Shown: one piece after another, positions 54,110 to 63,058 of the stretch
How positions within the stretch are numbered: the first letter of the stretch is position 1
How the letters are laid out: each line of letters starts with the position of its first letter
DNA from: Ginsengibacter sp963792025
GTDB taxonomy: Bacteria > Bacteroidota > Bacteroidia > Chitinophagales > Chitinophagaceae
DNA: 64,000 nt
Direction: 5' to 3'
Assembly (NCBI GenBank): GCA_963792025.1
Contig: CAWBUS010000003.1
Location: 248,001-312,000, forward strand
The notes under the pieces: model-generated
The model's database searches: none
The model's input: only the letters and a program-made list of their open reading frames with translations
Told to the model about the DNA's origin: nothing
Translations under genes and position numbers: made by a program

Positions 54110-55681
54110 TTATAAAGGTTTGTTTTTTTCGGGTAGCCGTTTCAGTTTGGTCAATAACACGCCGGTTAAAAATATCGTAAGGGTCCCGATTACCACAATC
54201 ATATTGTTATCGAATGTGCTTTTTAACCAGCTATATTCCACGCTTATTTTATTTGAAAAAGTCATCCACAAAATTACCGCGATTCCAATGAGCCCCGCCG
54301 TGATGGCTTCTGCATTTTTTGTTTGCCTGCTGACTAATCCCAGCAAAAATAAACCAAGCATTCCGCCTGCAAAAATTCCCGATAATTCCCACCACACATC
54401 GAGAATACTTTTGCTGCCAATCATTGCAAGGCCTGCCGTTACGCCAACCACGCCGAACACAGCGGTGCCCGTGTAAAGTATGGTCATTAATTTTTTTTCA
54501 GGAGGATCTTTCTTTATATACTTCTTATAAATATCAACAGCAAATACTGTTGCCGATGCATTCATACACGAACTGATAGAACTCATGGCCGCTGAAAGAA
54601 TTGCCGCAATAACCAAACCCACCAGGCCGGCGGGCATTTTTGAAACCATAAAATGCGGTAGTACTTTATCGCCAAATGCAGCAGGCGGAAGCGATGCTGC
54701 AACACTTGAAATTTGTTCGCTTGTATGATTGTTGCCAAGCTGTTCTGCGGCGGCCTGCAATTTAACAACCGTCGCCATTTCGGGATGCAAATTATAATAG
54801 GCAAATAGCGAAGAGCCCAGAATAAAAAACAATAAGGAAACAGGAACATACAGGAATACGCATAACCACACCGACCCGGCTGCTTTCTTTTCGCTGGCTG
54901 CCGTATGATACCGCTGAATGTAATTCTGGTCCATCCCGAAATTGTTCAGGTTGATAAAGAACCCATATAAAAGGATCACCCAAAATGACGCAATGGTGAA
55001 ATCAGGTGTAAAACTTCCAAGACTAAATTTATTATTCTTAATGCCCGTTTCAACAACAGTGCCGATGCCCCCAGGTATACCTTTTATTACGTAAAATAAT
55101 ACGAGCAATGCGCCGAGTGTAAGAATAATTCCCTGCGTAACATCGGTCCATATAATCGCTTCCATGCCGCCCATAACGGTGTAAAGAATTATGCATACAC
55201 CCATCACGATAATAATAGAAGCCATTGAGAAACCCGTAAGCGCCTGCAGGCTTAATGCAATTCCAAAAAAGATGGTTCCCATCCTGGCGACTTGCGTTAG
55301 CAGGAAACACGTTACGGCATAAGTTCTCGCCCAGGGGCCGAATCTTTTTTCAAGATGCGTATACGCAGATACTTCGTGGCCACGCCGGTAAAAAGGAACA
55401 AAATATTTTACCGCTACCCATGCTGCCAACGGCATTGACAAACTAAACACAAACGCACTCCAGTTGCTTCCGAATGCTTTGCCCGTTACGCCAAGAAAAG
55501 TATTGCTGCTTAAGAACGTGGCGAAGATAGAAATACCAATTGCCCAACCGGGAATTTTGCCTGAGGCAGTTGTAAACTGTTCTGAACTGCGGTTCTTTTT
55601 TGAAAAATAAAATCCAATACCCAACGTACCCAGCATGTAGAATACTATAACGGTGAGGTCAATAAAAGGAAGATGGTGCAT
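54110..55681 (-). CDS. Sodium:solute symporter (SSS family)
   Basis: A 523-residue inner-membrane transporter with about 13-14 hydrophobic segments. SSS hallmarks: FYMLGTLGIGFYFSKKNRSSEQFTTASGKIPGWAIGISIFATFLSSNTFLG, KYFVPFYRRGHEVSAYTHLEKRFGPWART, DVTQGIILTLGALLV, and AAILSAAMSSISSCMNASATVFAVDIYKKY with the conserved SS. Sodium-coupled uptake of a sugar or carboxylate is expected; the following aldolase/lyase gene suggests the imported substrate is cleaved by it (sialic acid, sugar acid or similar). Substrate inferred only from context. Confidence 0.88.
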   Translation of the reverse strand: MHHLPFIDLTVIVFYMLGTLGIGFYFSKKNRSSEQFTTASGKIPGWAIGISIFATFLSSNTFLGVTGKAFGSNWSAFVFSLSMPLAAWVAVKYFVPFYRRGHEVSAYTHLEKRFGPWARTYAVTCFLLTQVARMGTIFFGIALSLQALTGFSMASIIIVMGVCIILYTVMGGMEAIIWTDVTQGIILTLGALLVLFYVIKGIPGGIGTVVETGIKNNKFSLGSFTPDFTIASFWVILLYGFFINLNNFGMDQNYIQRYHTAASEKKAAGSVWLCVFLYVPVSLLFFILGSSLFAYYNLHPEMATVVKLQAAAEQLGNNHTSEQISSVAASLPPAAFGDKVLPHFMVSKMPAGLVGLVIAAILSAAMSSISSCMNASATVFAVDIYKKYIKKDPPEKKLMTILYTGTAVFGVVGVTAGLAMIGSKSILDVWWELSGIFAGGMLGLFLLGLVSRQTKNAEAITAGLIGIAVILWMTFSNKISVEYSWLKSTFDNNMIVVIGTLTIFLTGVLLTKLKRLPEKNKPL

Positions 55682-55897
55682 CGTAATATTCAGCTAAAAA
55701 AATAATCTTTATCGCGTTGAAGATACAGTTTAAACTGATTGAATTTAATGCGGACGATTACTTCCTCTAAATTTATATTTGCCGATAATTTTTGGAAGCT
55801 ACCTTAACCGAATAAGGTAACCATAATCCCTGACTACAATGCTTAAATGAACCGGAATTTGTTATTGCAGTGGTAACCTGTCAGCAACGGCTCTCCC

Positions 55898-56470
55898 TCA
55901 ACCTTCCTCTTCTAACTTCTTCTTCAACATTTCCAGTTCATGTTTCCTTGATATATAATTGCGGTGTTCCCTGCCGGCAACATAATTGCTGAATAGAAAA
56001 AAGATGAGTGTGGCAACAGCAATCCAAATTGACTTCCCACTTTGCCAAATTCCAAGAAGGGTAAATACCCCGATTGGCAAAATGCTCCACCGGCTCAGTA
56101 AAGAAAGGCGTACCTGGTAGGTTGCAATCGAAATTGCATAGTTAAGATCGCCATGTATGGAGCGGTCAAACTGGTTGTTTCTTTTCAGTCTGCGAATCCG
56201 GCTAAATAGCAAATACCAGGAAATACCCAGCATCCAGGCCGCTAACAGGTACATAAATATATTTACCTCCCTGCCGGATAAATTCAATGTAAGAACAAAA
56301 AATCCTGCTGCCATGTTGACGATGATCAACAGCAACTCACTGGTATTAGTAATATGGTATGCCTGCTTCTTTTTCGAAAGGATGCGATTGTGCAACGCGG
56401 TTTCATTAATAGCGTATAGGAGTTCATTGTTCTGTGAATCCCATACTTTTTTCAATTCATCAAATTCCAT
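55898..56470 (-). CDS. Membrane protein in anti-sigma position
   Basis: A 190-residue protein from ATG 56468-56470, overlapping the sigma factor gene by 11 bp, which fixes the start. N-terminal cytoplasmic helix (EFDELKKVWDSQNNELLYAINETALHNRILSKKKQAYHITNTSELLLIIVNM) with four membrane helices after it, ending with KKLEEEG. The EFDELKKVWDSQN start is typical of Bacteroidota ECF-partner membrane proteins. It lacks a classical zinc-binding anti-sigma (ZAS) motif. Translational coupling supports an anti-sigma or co-regulated role; not proven. Confidence 0.75.
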   Translation of the reverse strand: MEFDELKKVWDSQNNELLYAINETALHNRILSKKKQAYHITNTSELLLIIVNMAAGFFVLTLNLSGREVNIFMYLLAAWMLGISWYLLFSRIRRLKRNNQFDRSIHGDLNYAISIATYQVRLSLLSRWSILPIGVFTLLGIWQSGKSIWIAVATLIFFLFSNYVAGREHRNYISRKHELEMLKKKLEEEG

Positions 56471-56969
56471 GGTGATCATATTTTTTTGATTTAGAAATAA
56501 GGTATTTTTTTATACGATTAATTTTAACGCCTACATTAGATTCGGAAATACCCAATATATCGGCCATCTCTTTGTAGCTGAAATTATCGAACATCAATAA
56601 AGTAACGGAGCGATCAATTTCATTAAGTTTATAAATTTCTTCATAAAGCCACGCCAGTCTTTCATCCATCTGCATCCTGTTTTCCTGCAATACATGCGCT
56701 ATGTTTTCAAGTGTTTCGGGCTGTGGGTGTCTTCGCTCTTTTTGTATCCATTTAATTGCAGTATTCAGCGATATGCGATACAACCATGTTGTAGCTGAAG
56801 ATTCCTTCCTGAACTTTGGAATCGAATGCCATACCTGTATGGTGATCTCCTGGAAAAGATCATCCTGGTCCGCAGATGTAAATGCGTAAGCCCTTACCAC
56901 TTTAAAGATGAGCGCCTTATAATGAAAGAGCCAGTCATTAAAAATATGCTTCTGTTCTGTTGCAGTCAC
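56460..56969 (-). CDS. ECF RNA polymerase sigma factor
   Basis: A 169-residue ECF sigma factor. Sigma-70 region 2: NDWLFHYKALIFKVVRAYAFTSADQDDLFQEITIQVWHSIPKFRKESSATTWLYRISLNTAIKWIQKERR; region 4: LYEEIYKLNEIDRSVTLLMFDNFSYKEMADILGISESNVGVKINRIKKYL with the recognition helix SESNVGVKINRIK. The gene overlaps its downstream membrane partner. No promoter sequence could be assigned to its regulon. ATG start gives the complete region 2. Confidence 0.92.
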   Translation of the reverse strand: MTATEQKHIFNDWLFHYKALIFKVVRAYAFTSADQDDLFQEITIQVWHSIPKFRKESSATTWLYRISLNTAIKWIQKERRHPQPETLENIAHVLQENRMQMDERLAWLYEEIYKLNEIDRSVTLLMFDNFSYKEMADILGISESNVGVKINRIKKYLISKSKKYDHHGI

Positions 56970-57229
56970 GATGCTGATTGTTTACACCTATTAGTACCAT
57001 TAAGGGATTAATTTCTTACAAAGAGAAGGGAAATAATTAAAAAATCTTTTATACCATCATTGCGGGTAATAATGATTGTCTGTTCGTTATCAGTTTATTC
57101 ATTGTAAGTGCCGGTTGCAAAGCAAGAAAATCAATACTAACGGTTACGGTTAAACTGAGAAAGGAAAACGGTTCAGGACCTCGCATTTATAGAATTATAA
57201 CCTTAGTAGAAATCCATCTTGTTTGGCAG

Positions 57230-57275
57230 GTTACCTTATTACCTTATTTTATGCTGAATAAGGTAATAAGGTTGA
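57230..57275. other. 16-bp perfect hairpin in gene-free stretch
   Basis: CCTTATTACCTTATT (57234-57248) pairs perfectly with AATAAGGTAATAAGG (57257-57271), loop TTATGCTG; the flanking A-T extends it by one pair. It lies in the 770-bp gap 56970-57738, which holds no protein-coding gene, and 280 bp upstream of an orphan terminator. Confidence 0.55.
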
Positions 57276-57548
57276 ATTATGATATATCGATTTGCTACTA
57301 AGGTTTTTGCGTTTATGGTAGAACGTTACTAAAAAGAATTACGAACCTGTTTAAAACCGGTAAATATGGATGAGTAATAAAACTTGCGATTCTTTCGTAT
57401 GCCCACATCATGCTTCATTGTCTGAACATCGATTCCGGGTGTGCGTGTAACTGCCGCGTGGCCGCCATTGGCCCAAGAAACCAAATTACGTACAGCGACA
57501 TTTTACGTTGCAGGGTTGCATAATTTATAAACCGGTTAAAAGACTGTA

Positions 57549-57582
57549 AGGAGGGCTGCTCAGGCAGCCTTTTTTATTTTTA
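57549..57582 (+). terminator. Orphan Rho-independent terminator
   Basis: GGAGGGCTGCTCAGGCAGCCTTTTTTATTTTT: stem GGCTGC / GCAGCC with a T-run, on the plus strand, not preceded by any protein gene. It suggests a non-coding transcript or decayed gene between about 57290 and 57545. Confidence 0.6.
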
Positions 57583-57738
57583 GTTAATTCAATAAAGGTT
57601 TTATGCAGCAATTAAAGTATCTGCTTATCTTTTTAAGTATTCGTAAATGCAGTTATTTTGGATGTATTGCCGCAATTGTAATAGTTTTAAGGTACGGCAA
57701 TGCAGGAGTTACCGGCAAGCATATCGACGACCTTCAAG

Positions 57739-58527
57739 ATGAAACCACTATTTACAGCCCTTTTCGTTTTTCTCTTTGTAAGTTCTTATGGGCAGACACA
57801 AAACACCGTTGAGCAAAAGTTACTTAGCCGGTTTGAACGTATTTTGTATTGGCGTGACTTTCAGGGAGACACTAAAAAAATTAGTGTGTATGACTCTTTA
57901 TTCGATGCTAATGATCAATTTGAAAAAACTCTTTTGAATTTTACTTCCAAAGATCCTTTGACTATCAGTTTTGAATTTAAGAAACTAAGAGACCAAGGTT
58001 TATCGATTTCTACTTCTGACGATGGCTTGTTTCGTATTTATTCGTGGGACACCTGGACAGGAGGCACAATGCATTTTCAACAGAACATTTTTCAATATAA
58101 ATCAGGCGACAAGGTCTTTTCAAAAATAATTCAAGACTCTTTAAGCGAGGAGGATCACTACAGTGTCAACTGGTACATAAAGATTTTTACAATTAAGACA
58201 TCGATGCAAACATATTATTTAGGGCTTTATGACTGCACATACTCAACAAAGGATGCCTATCAAGGAGTAAAGGCTTTCACTATCAAGGATACTACTTTAA
58301 ACGATTCATTTAAACTGATTAAGACAGGCAGCGGAATTAAAAATAGTCTTGGGTTTTACTACAACTTCTTTTCAGTAGTGGACAGAAAAGAACGACCTAT
58401 TATTCTGATTTCTTATGACAAGGAAACAAAGACGTTAAAAATACCGGTTGTGCTTGACGAAGGCAAAGTGACTGACAGATTTATTATTTACAAATTTACA
58501 GGAAGATACTTCGAGCGAAAGACATAA
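57739..58527 (+). CDS. Secreted protein of unknown function
   Basis: From ATG 57739 (signal KPLFTALFVFLFVSSYG) the product has 262 residues. No known family recognised; segments FEFKKLRDQGLSISTSDDGLFRIYSWDTWTGGTMHFQQNIFQYKS and IKTGSGIKNSLGFYYNFFSVVDRKERPIILISYDKETKTLKIP suggest a beta-rich enzyme or receptor-like fold. The gene and its downstream neighbour look slightly different in composition (more G/C-poor with many ACA/GAC); possibly a horizontally gained pair. Confidence 0.5.
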   Translation: MKPLFTALFVFLFVSSYGQTQNTVEQKLLSRFERILYWRDFQGDTKKISVYDSLFDANDQFEKTLLNFTSKDPLTISFEFKKLRDQGLSISTSDDGLFRIYSWDTWTGGTMHFQQNIFQYKSGDKVFSKIIQDSLSEEDHYSVNWYIKIFTIKTSMQTYYLGLYDCTYSTKDAYQGVKAFTIKDTTLNDSFKLIKTGSGIKNSLGFYYNFFSVVDRKERPIILISYDKETKTLKIPVVLDEGKVTDRFIIYKFTGRYFERKT

Positions 58528-58571
58528 TGCCATGCCGGTAACAAGGGGTTTGCAGCTATGCTGGCAGAACT

Positions 58572-58642
58572 GCAAATCCTCATCTTTTGTAACGCTATCA
58601 GCAACAGGCCCGGGCAGGACTTTCATTATTGAGCTTTTGTAC
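58572..58642. repeat. R5 repeat, copy B
   Basis: About 71 bp matching 2601-2670 in the same orientation: GCAAATCCTCATCTTTT, GCTATCAGCAACAGGCCCGGGCAGGACTTTCA. It lies right after the 57739-58527 gene, near a second weak R3-like segment in the gap to 58789. Confidence 0.65.
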
Positions 58643-58789
58643 ATATCTTCATCAATAGTTTTTCAACTCGATGGCTATCGGGTGGACTAACGTTGTGGGC
58701 TGGACGAAATAAATTTCCAGCACTACTTGTCCCGCTCTGCGGGAGTAGTAAGCCCTAACGTTGCATGAAATTATATTTGAGACCCTACA

Positions 58790-59545
58790 ATGACAGACGA
58801 CCATACCCAACACGACATAGAAGCCAAACAAACAATTCTTGACAACATTGAAAAATATGGTTGTCACTTAGCATTGCTTGAAGCTGATAACTATTTACCA
58901 GGATTTGTTTACTCCATCGGCCTATTTAAAAAATTTGGACAGCCTGAGCTTATTTGCTTTGGCCTAAAGGCAGATGTAATGGCTTCCATACTAAACCATG
59001 CTTGCGACTTAATTAAAAATGGTGAGAAGCTTACAACAAACAAACTCTATTCAGGATTTTTAGAAGGTTATAAAATTCAATTTCTACAAGTTGATAAAGA
59101 CTACTACCCAAACTATGTTGGTTACGGCGGCTGGTTCTATGACATGACTTTTGATTTCCCATTATTGCAACTTGTTTGGCCAGACAAACAACATAATTTT
59201 CCATGGGACAAAGACTTTAATCCCGACTGGAAATTCAAACAACCTTTGCTTGACAGAAACACAGATTTTAAATTTTACGAAGAACGAAATTTGGGTGTCT
59301 ACACCGCAAGTCAAGCTTTCAACGGAGACCCAATTCTATATATATATCATGACACAGACGGTGACTGGCAATTTCACACCAGCTTAGAGCCAAACTTAGA
59401 TGACGTAAAACTTGTTTGTTTAGAGGAAATCACAAAACTTGACCCAACAATAAATGAGCTATATCATTTGCAGTTTGGTTGGTGGGCATGGCGAGACAGT
59501 AAAGATGACGAATGGAAGTACGAAGAACGGGCGGACGAAGAATAA
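58790..59545 (+). CDS. DUF4262-domain protein
   Basis: A 251-residue protein whose N-terminal half fits DUF4262 (NIEKYGCHLALLEADNYLPGFVYSIGLFKKFGQPELICFGLKADVMASILNHACDLIKNGEKLTTNKLYSGFLEGYKIQFLQVDKDYYPNYVGYGGWFYDMTFDFPLLQLVWPDKQHNFPWD), a domain tied to polymorphic toxin or immunity contexts. The C-terminal half (about 160-251, DFKFYEERNLGVYTASQAFNGDPILYIYHDTDGDWQFHTSLEP...YHLQFGWWAWRDSKDDEWKY) resembles other immunity-type or DUF2185-like domains (HDTDGDWQF). A toxin partner is not seen. No signal peptide. Confidence 0.8.
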   Translation: MTDDHTQHDIEAKQTILDNIEKYGCHLALLEADNYLPGFVYSIGLFKKFGQPELICFGLKADVMASILNHACDLIKNGEKLTTNKLYSGFLEGYKIQFLQVDKDYYPNYVGYGGWFYDMTFDFPLLQLVWPDKQHNFPWDKDFNPDWKFKQPLLDRNTDFKFYEERNLGVYTASQAFNGDPILYIYHDTDGDWQFHTSLEPNLDDVKLVCLEEITKLDPTINELYHLQFGWWAWRDSKDDEWKYEERADEE

Positions 59546-59637
59546 CTGCAGTAATAATAATAACTTTTAATTATAAATTTGGCAATGGTTCGGGCAGACA
59601 GGAATTCTATTTCTCCACTTGAATAATTGTGCCTCCG

Positions 59638-60546
59638 TTACTTCCCCTTATCCCTTTTCATCTTCTCATCATATTCTTTTTGTAAATCGCTTAGTTCGGC
59701 ATCATAGCCTTTACGGTCTATAAAAGCGGCGGGATTGTATGCATCGCCGGGATGATGTTTATCGTGCAGCTTAAACTGGCTGGCATGTGAGGCCAGCCAA
59801 ATGTCAAAGGAAAGATTTTTCATGGCTCCTAACGTATAGGCATAATCGCTGGCAACCTCCGGGTAGGATGTAATAGAAGCAAACGGCTTGTCTGTAACTA
59901 TCGTTGGCATGTTGGCAATAAGTACGCGGTAACTTCTTTGATCATCTTTTACGGTAAACAAAAAACTACACGAGCCTTGTGTGTGGCCGGGATGATGCAA
60001 CATCACCAGTTGCATGTTACCCAGTTGAATGGTATCACGGTTATGCAATAAGCGGTCGGGCTTTACCGGTTGGTAAACACTGCCATGCCCGCCCAGCGCA
60101 TAATCGGAGTTACCTCCCGTTGCCAGCACATCAGCTTCTTTTTCCTCCACCATTAGTTTTGCGCCGGTCGCTTTTTTTATGGCGGCCATAGCACCCATAT
60201 GGTCGTAGTGCGCCTGGGTTGTTAAGAGTATTTTCGTATCTGCAAAGTTGAAGCCGAGTGTTTGAATGTTATTTTTTATTTGAGAGAAAGAATTTGCAAG
60301 CCCGGTATTGATCAATATATTTCCCTGTGTAGTTGTAATGAGATAGCACGCAAGGTCATAGGTACCCACATAATACAGGTTGCCTGCTATCCTGAATGGT
60401 GGATACGGTGTTGACCATTCGGCATTGGTTACTTTGGGTTCTTTTACTGCTTGCGCCTTTGCCGATAAAATCAAGAATAAGAAGATAACAGACAGCATAA
60501 TATATTGCGCCGAACATTTAGGCATAGATTTATTGTTGAATTGCAT
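59638..60546 (-). CDS. Subclass B3 metallo-beta-lactamase-fold enzyme
   Basis: A 302-residue exported enzyme (signal about 12-32). B3 metal-site motifs: TTQAHYDHMG with Q111 in the position of the usual His116, H113, D115 and H116; HHPGHTQGSCSF with H187; and WLASHASQFKLHD with H254. Subclass B3 normally has H/Q-x-H-x-D-H; the Gln variant is known from GOB-type enzymes. The mature part (NAEWSTPYPPFRIAGNLYYVGTYDLACYLITTTQGNILINTGL) matches B3 lactamases of Chitinophaga and relatives. Beta-lactam hydrolysis is probable from the fold but is inference. It is a single unit; no regulator is adjacent. Confidence 0.85.
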   Translation of the reverse strand: MQFNNKSMPKCSAQYIMLSVIFLFLILSAKAQAVKEPKVTNAEWSTPYPPFRIAGNLYYVGTYDLACYLITTTQGNILINTGLANSFSQIKNNIQTLGFNFADTKILLTTQAHYDHMGAMAAIKKATGAKLMVEEKEADVLATGGNSDYALGGHGSVYQPVKPDRLLHNRDTIQLGNMQLVMLHHPGHTQGSCSFLFTVKDDQRSYRVLIANMPTIVTDKPFASITSYPEVASDYAYTLGAMKNLSFDIWLASHASQFKLHDKHHPGDAYNPAAFIDRKGYDAELSDLQKEYDEKMKRDKGK

Positions 60547-60730
60547 GAATGTTCAAATATATCATCTTTATAACTTTCTCAATTGTGCTCAATTGATAAA
60601 TTGGTAACGATAAATCTCATGCAGTTAGTTCCGTTCCTATTTTTTTTTGCACATCATCCAATATCAACACCCAATCGTGGTCATAGGCCGTTAAGAGCGG
60701 TAAAAAGAAACAATGTATTATTTTTAAACA

Positions 60731-62088
60731 ATGGTTAAGCGCTTGCCTTTTATTGCTGCACTATTATTTTCACTGGCAACTTCTGCCCAAATGCAGCCAC
60801 TTAAAATTTCTGCATCCGGAAGATATTTTATCACCGCGGACGGTAAACCATTTTTTTGGCTGGGCGATACGGGCTGGCTGTTGTTTCTTAAATGCACACG
60901 GGAAGATGCAGTCGAATATTTAGACACAAGAAAAGCGCAAGGCTTTAATGTGATACAGGTTATGGTGGTGCATGAACTTAAGGAAGATAAAAACGTTTAT
61001 GGAGATTCAGCATTCATCAACCACGATGCATCTGCACCAAAAGTATCAACAGGAAATAATTTTGCAAAGAAGGGAGAATACGACTACTGGGATCATGTGG
61101 TGTTTATTATTGATGAAGCGGCTAAACGCAATATGTATGTAGCGATGGTGCCGGTGTGGGGCAGTAATATCAAAAGTAAATTGGTTAATGAAAAGCAGGC
61201 TGCCGCCTATGCTAACTTCTTAGCGGAAAGATTTAAGCATAAAACCAACATCATCTGGATAAACGGTGGTGATATAAAAGGTACGGATGGTTATGAAATA
61301 TGGAACACCATCGGCAACACATTGCATCGAAAAGATCCCGGGCATTTAATCGGCTTTCATCCACGAGGCAGGTATTCCTCTTCAGCCTGGTTCCAAAATA
61401 AACAGTGGCTTGCCTTTAATATGGTACAAAGTGGCCATAAAGATTATCGGCAGGATACTGTAGCCAGCGACCTCTTTCATTTTTGCGAAGACAACTGGCG
61501 TTACATAAGCATGATTATGCATTGAAGCCTGTAAAACCTACGTTCGATGCAGAGCCTTCTTATGAAAATATTCCGCATGGCTTGCATGACAGTTTGGAAA
61601 CCCATTGGACTGCCGCTGATGCACGTCGCTATGCCTACTGGAGCGTATTTGCCGGCGGCGCAGGATTTACTTATGGTGAAAATTCCGTTATTCAATTTCA
61701 TGTTTTAAATGAACCCGGCAACTATGGTGTAACGCATGATTGGAGAAAAGGTATGTCATCGCCCGGGGCAACACAAATGCAGTTTCTTGAAAAATTAATG
61801 CTCTCCAAAAATTATTTGTCGCGAATTCCTGATCAAAGCTTAATCAATAACCAGGGTGAAAAATATAATTACCTCGCAGCCACGAGGGGTAACGATTATG
61901 CTTTTATTTATACATGGACAGGCAGAAAGATATCGGCCAACCTTGGAAAATGTCCAGGCAATAAAATCAAGTGCAGTTGGTATAATCCCCGCAATGGTCA
62001 ATACCAGTTAATTGGAACCATTGCTAATAAGGGCACGAAAACATTCGATCCGCCAGGTGGAGAAAAGATGGTAATGATTGGGTGCTGA
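60731..62088 (+). pseudogene. DUF4038/apiosidase-like glycoside hydrolase, frameshifted
   Basis: Two overlapping frames form one enzyme. Part one (60731-61525): signal peptide, then FITADGKPFFWLGDTGWLLFLKCTREDAVEYLDTRKAQGFNVIQVMVVHEL, YDYWDHVVFIIDEAAKRNMYVAMVPVWGSN and WINGGDIKGTDGYEIWNTIG...GHLIGFHPRGRYSSSAWFQNKQWLAFNMVQSGH, matching DUF4038 (apiosidase-like TIM barrel, GH140). Part two (61483-62088): AEPSYENIPHGLHDSLETHWTAADARRYAYWSVFAGGAGFTYGENSV and an end domain DUF5060-like, YTWTGRKISANLGKCPGNKIKCSWYNPRNGQYQLIG. The expected ISHDYALKP becomes ISMIMH-stop, corrected by adding one base at about 61505. Decay or sequencing error. Confidence 0.85.
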
Positions 62089-62180
62089 TAATAGAATCAG
62101 TGAAGTAAAATACAATATAATTTTGGTTGGTATTATTTAAGTTTTATCTCCTACTGTTGGTTTTGTTGGTCAAAATTTTA

Positions 62181-62843
62181 TCAGCTTGACGGAACGTCAA
62201 AATCACTGGCGGGAAAAGTCATGGTCGAGTTGGCTTCCACGAGCTTTACATTAGCGGTCCCCTGGCCGTGATAGGTTTGGATTATCTTTACCGGCCCACC
62301 CCACTGAAATATATTTCCATCAACGAACATTTGCTGAAGACCCGGGCTGATGTTGTTGAGTATGTTGAGTAGTTTCAAATAGCCAGGCACTTTCGTACTC
62401 ACCCAATAATCTTCGGCCCCCTCCTCCGAATTATTGATACCCTGCAGGTGTGTGCAGGAAAAGGAGTCTATAAGATCAGTGCCTACAACCTTCAGGTTTG
62501 ATCCGCCTCCGGATGATCCGCAACAACTATTAACGATGGACTTGTGAGTAAGAAAATTATAGATGACAGTTTTTAGCGGATCAGAAAATTTATAAAACAA
62601 GGCCACATGCGACATCACATTACTTCCCTGTTCAAAAACAACATCGTATCGCACACCAACTGAAGAATCTATTTCAACATGAATGCCGATATCCAGGCTC
62701 ATCATTCCACTTATGTTTCCTGTATACACAAGGAGCACCCCATTTCCATCCGTATTATTTTTTTTTGTACGATCAGGCGATATAACGCCTGCTGAGCAAA
62801 GAACCACCGGCAACAGCAACAGGAAAATTTTTAAACGTTTCAT
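62181..62843 (-). CDS. Exported DUF4412-like protein
   Basis: A 220-residue protein with a signal peptide (RLKIFLLLLPVVLCSAG). The last part, SNLKVVGTDLIDSFSCTHLQG...DYWVSTKVPGYLKLLNILNNISPGLQQMFVDGNIFQWGGPVKI, and the end VKLVEANSTMTFPASDFDVP are typical of DUF4412-type exported proteins of Bacteroidota. A pair of Cys near 106-107 (SIVNSCCGSSGGGS) may form a disulfide. Function unknown. It converges on the DUF4038 locus. Confidence 0.65.
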   Translation of the reverse strand: MKRLKIFLLLLPVVLCSAGVISPDRTKKNNTDGNGVLLVYTGNISGMMSLDIGIHVEIDSSVGVRYDVVFEQGSNVMSHVALFYKFSDPLKTVIYNFLTHKSIVNSCCGSSGGGSNLKVVGTDLIDSFSCTHLQGINNSEEGAEDYWVSTKVPGYLKLLNILNNISPGLQQMFVDGNIFQWGGPVKIIQTYHGQGTANVKLVEANSTMTFPASDFDVPSS

Positions 62844-63058
62844 TAGTTATAATTTAAAGAAAATATTACACTAAGCTATTTACCAATTTGTCTTTATCAA
62901 ATTGATATTGCGTAACCGGCTAAGTACACTTTATAACCGGAATAAATAAGCGGGTAGCCAATCATTCGTACCGCAGGTGACTGTTATTTATTGCAAATTC
63001 AATACCTTGGCAAAATATTTTATTGAAAAATTATTTATTAACTCCAAAATTTATAAAC

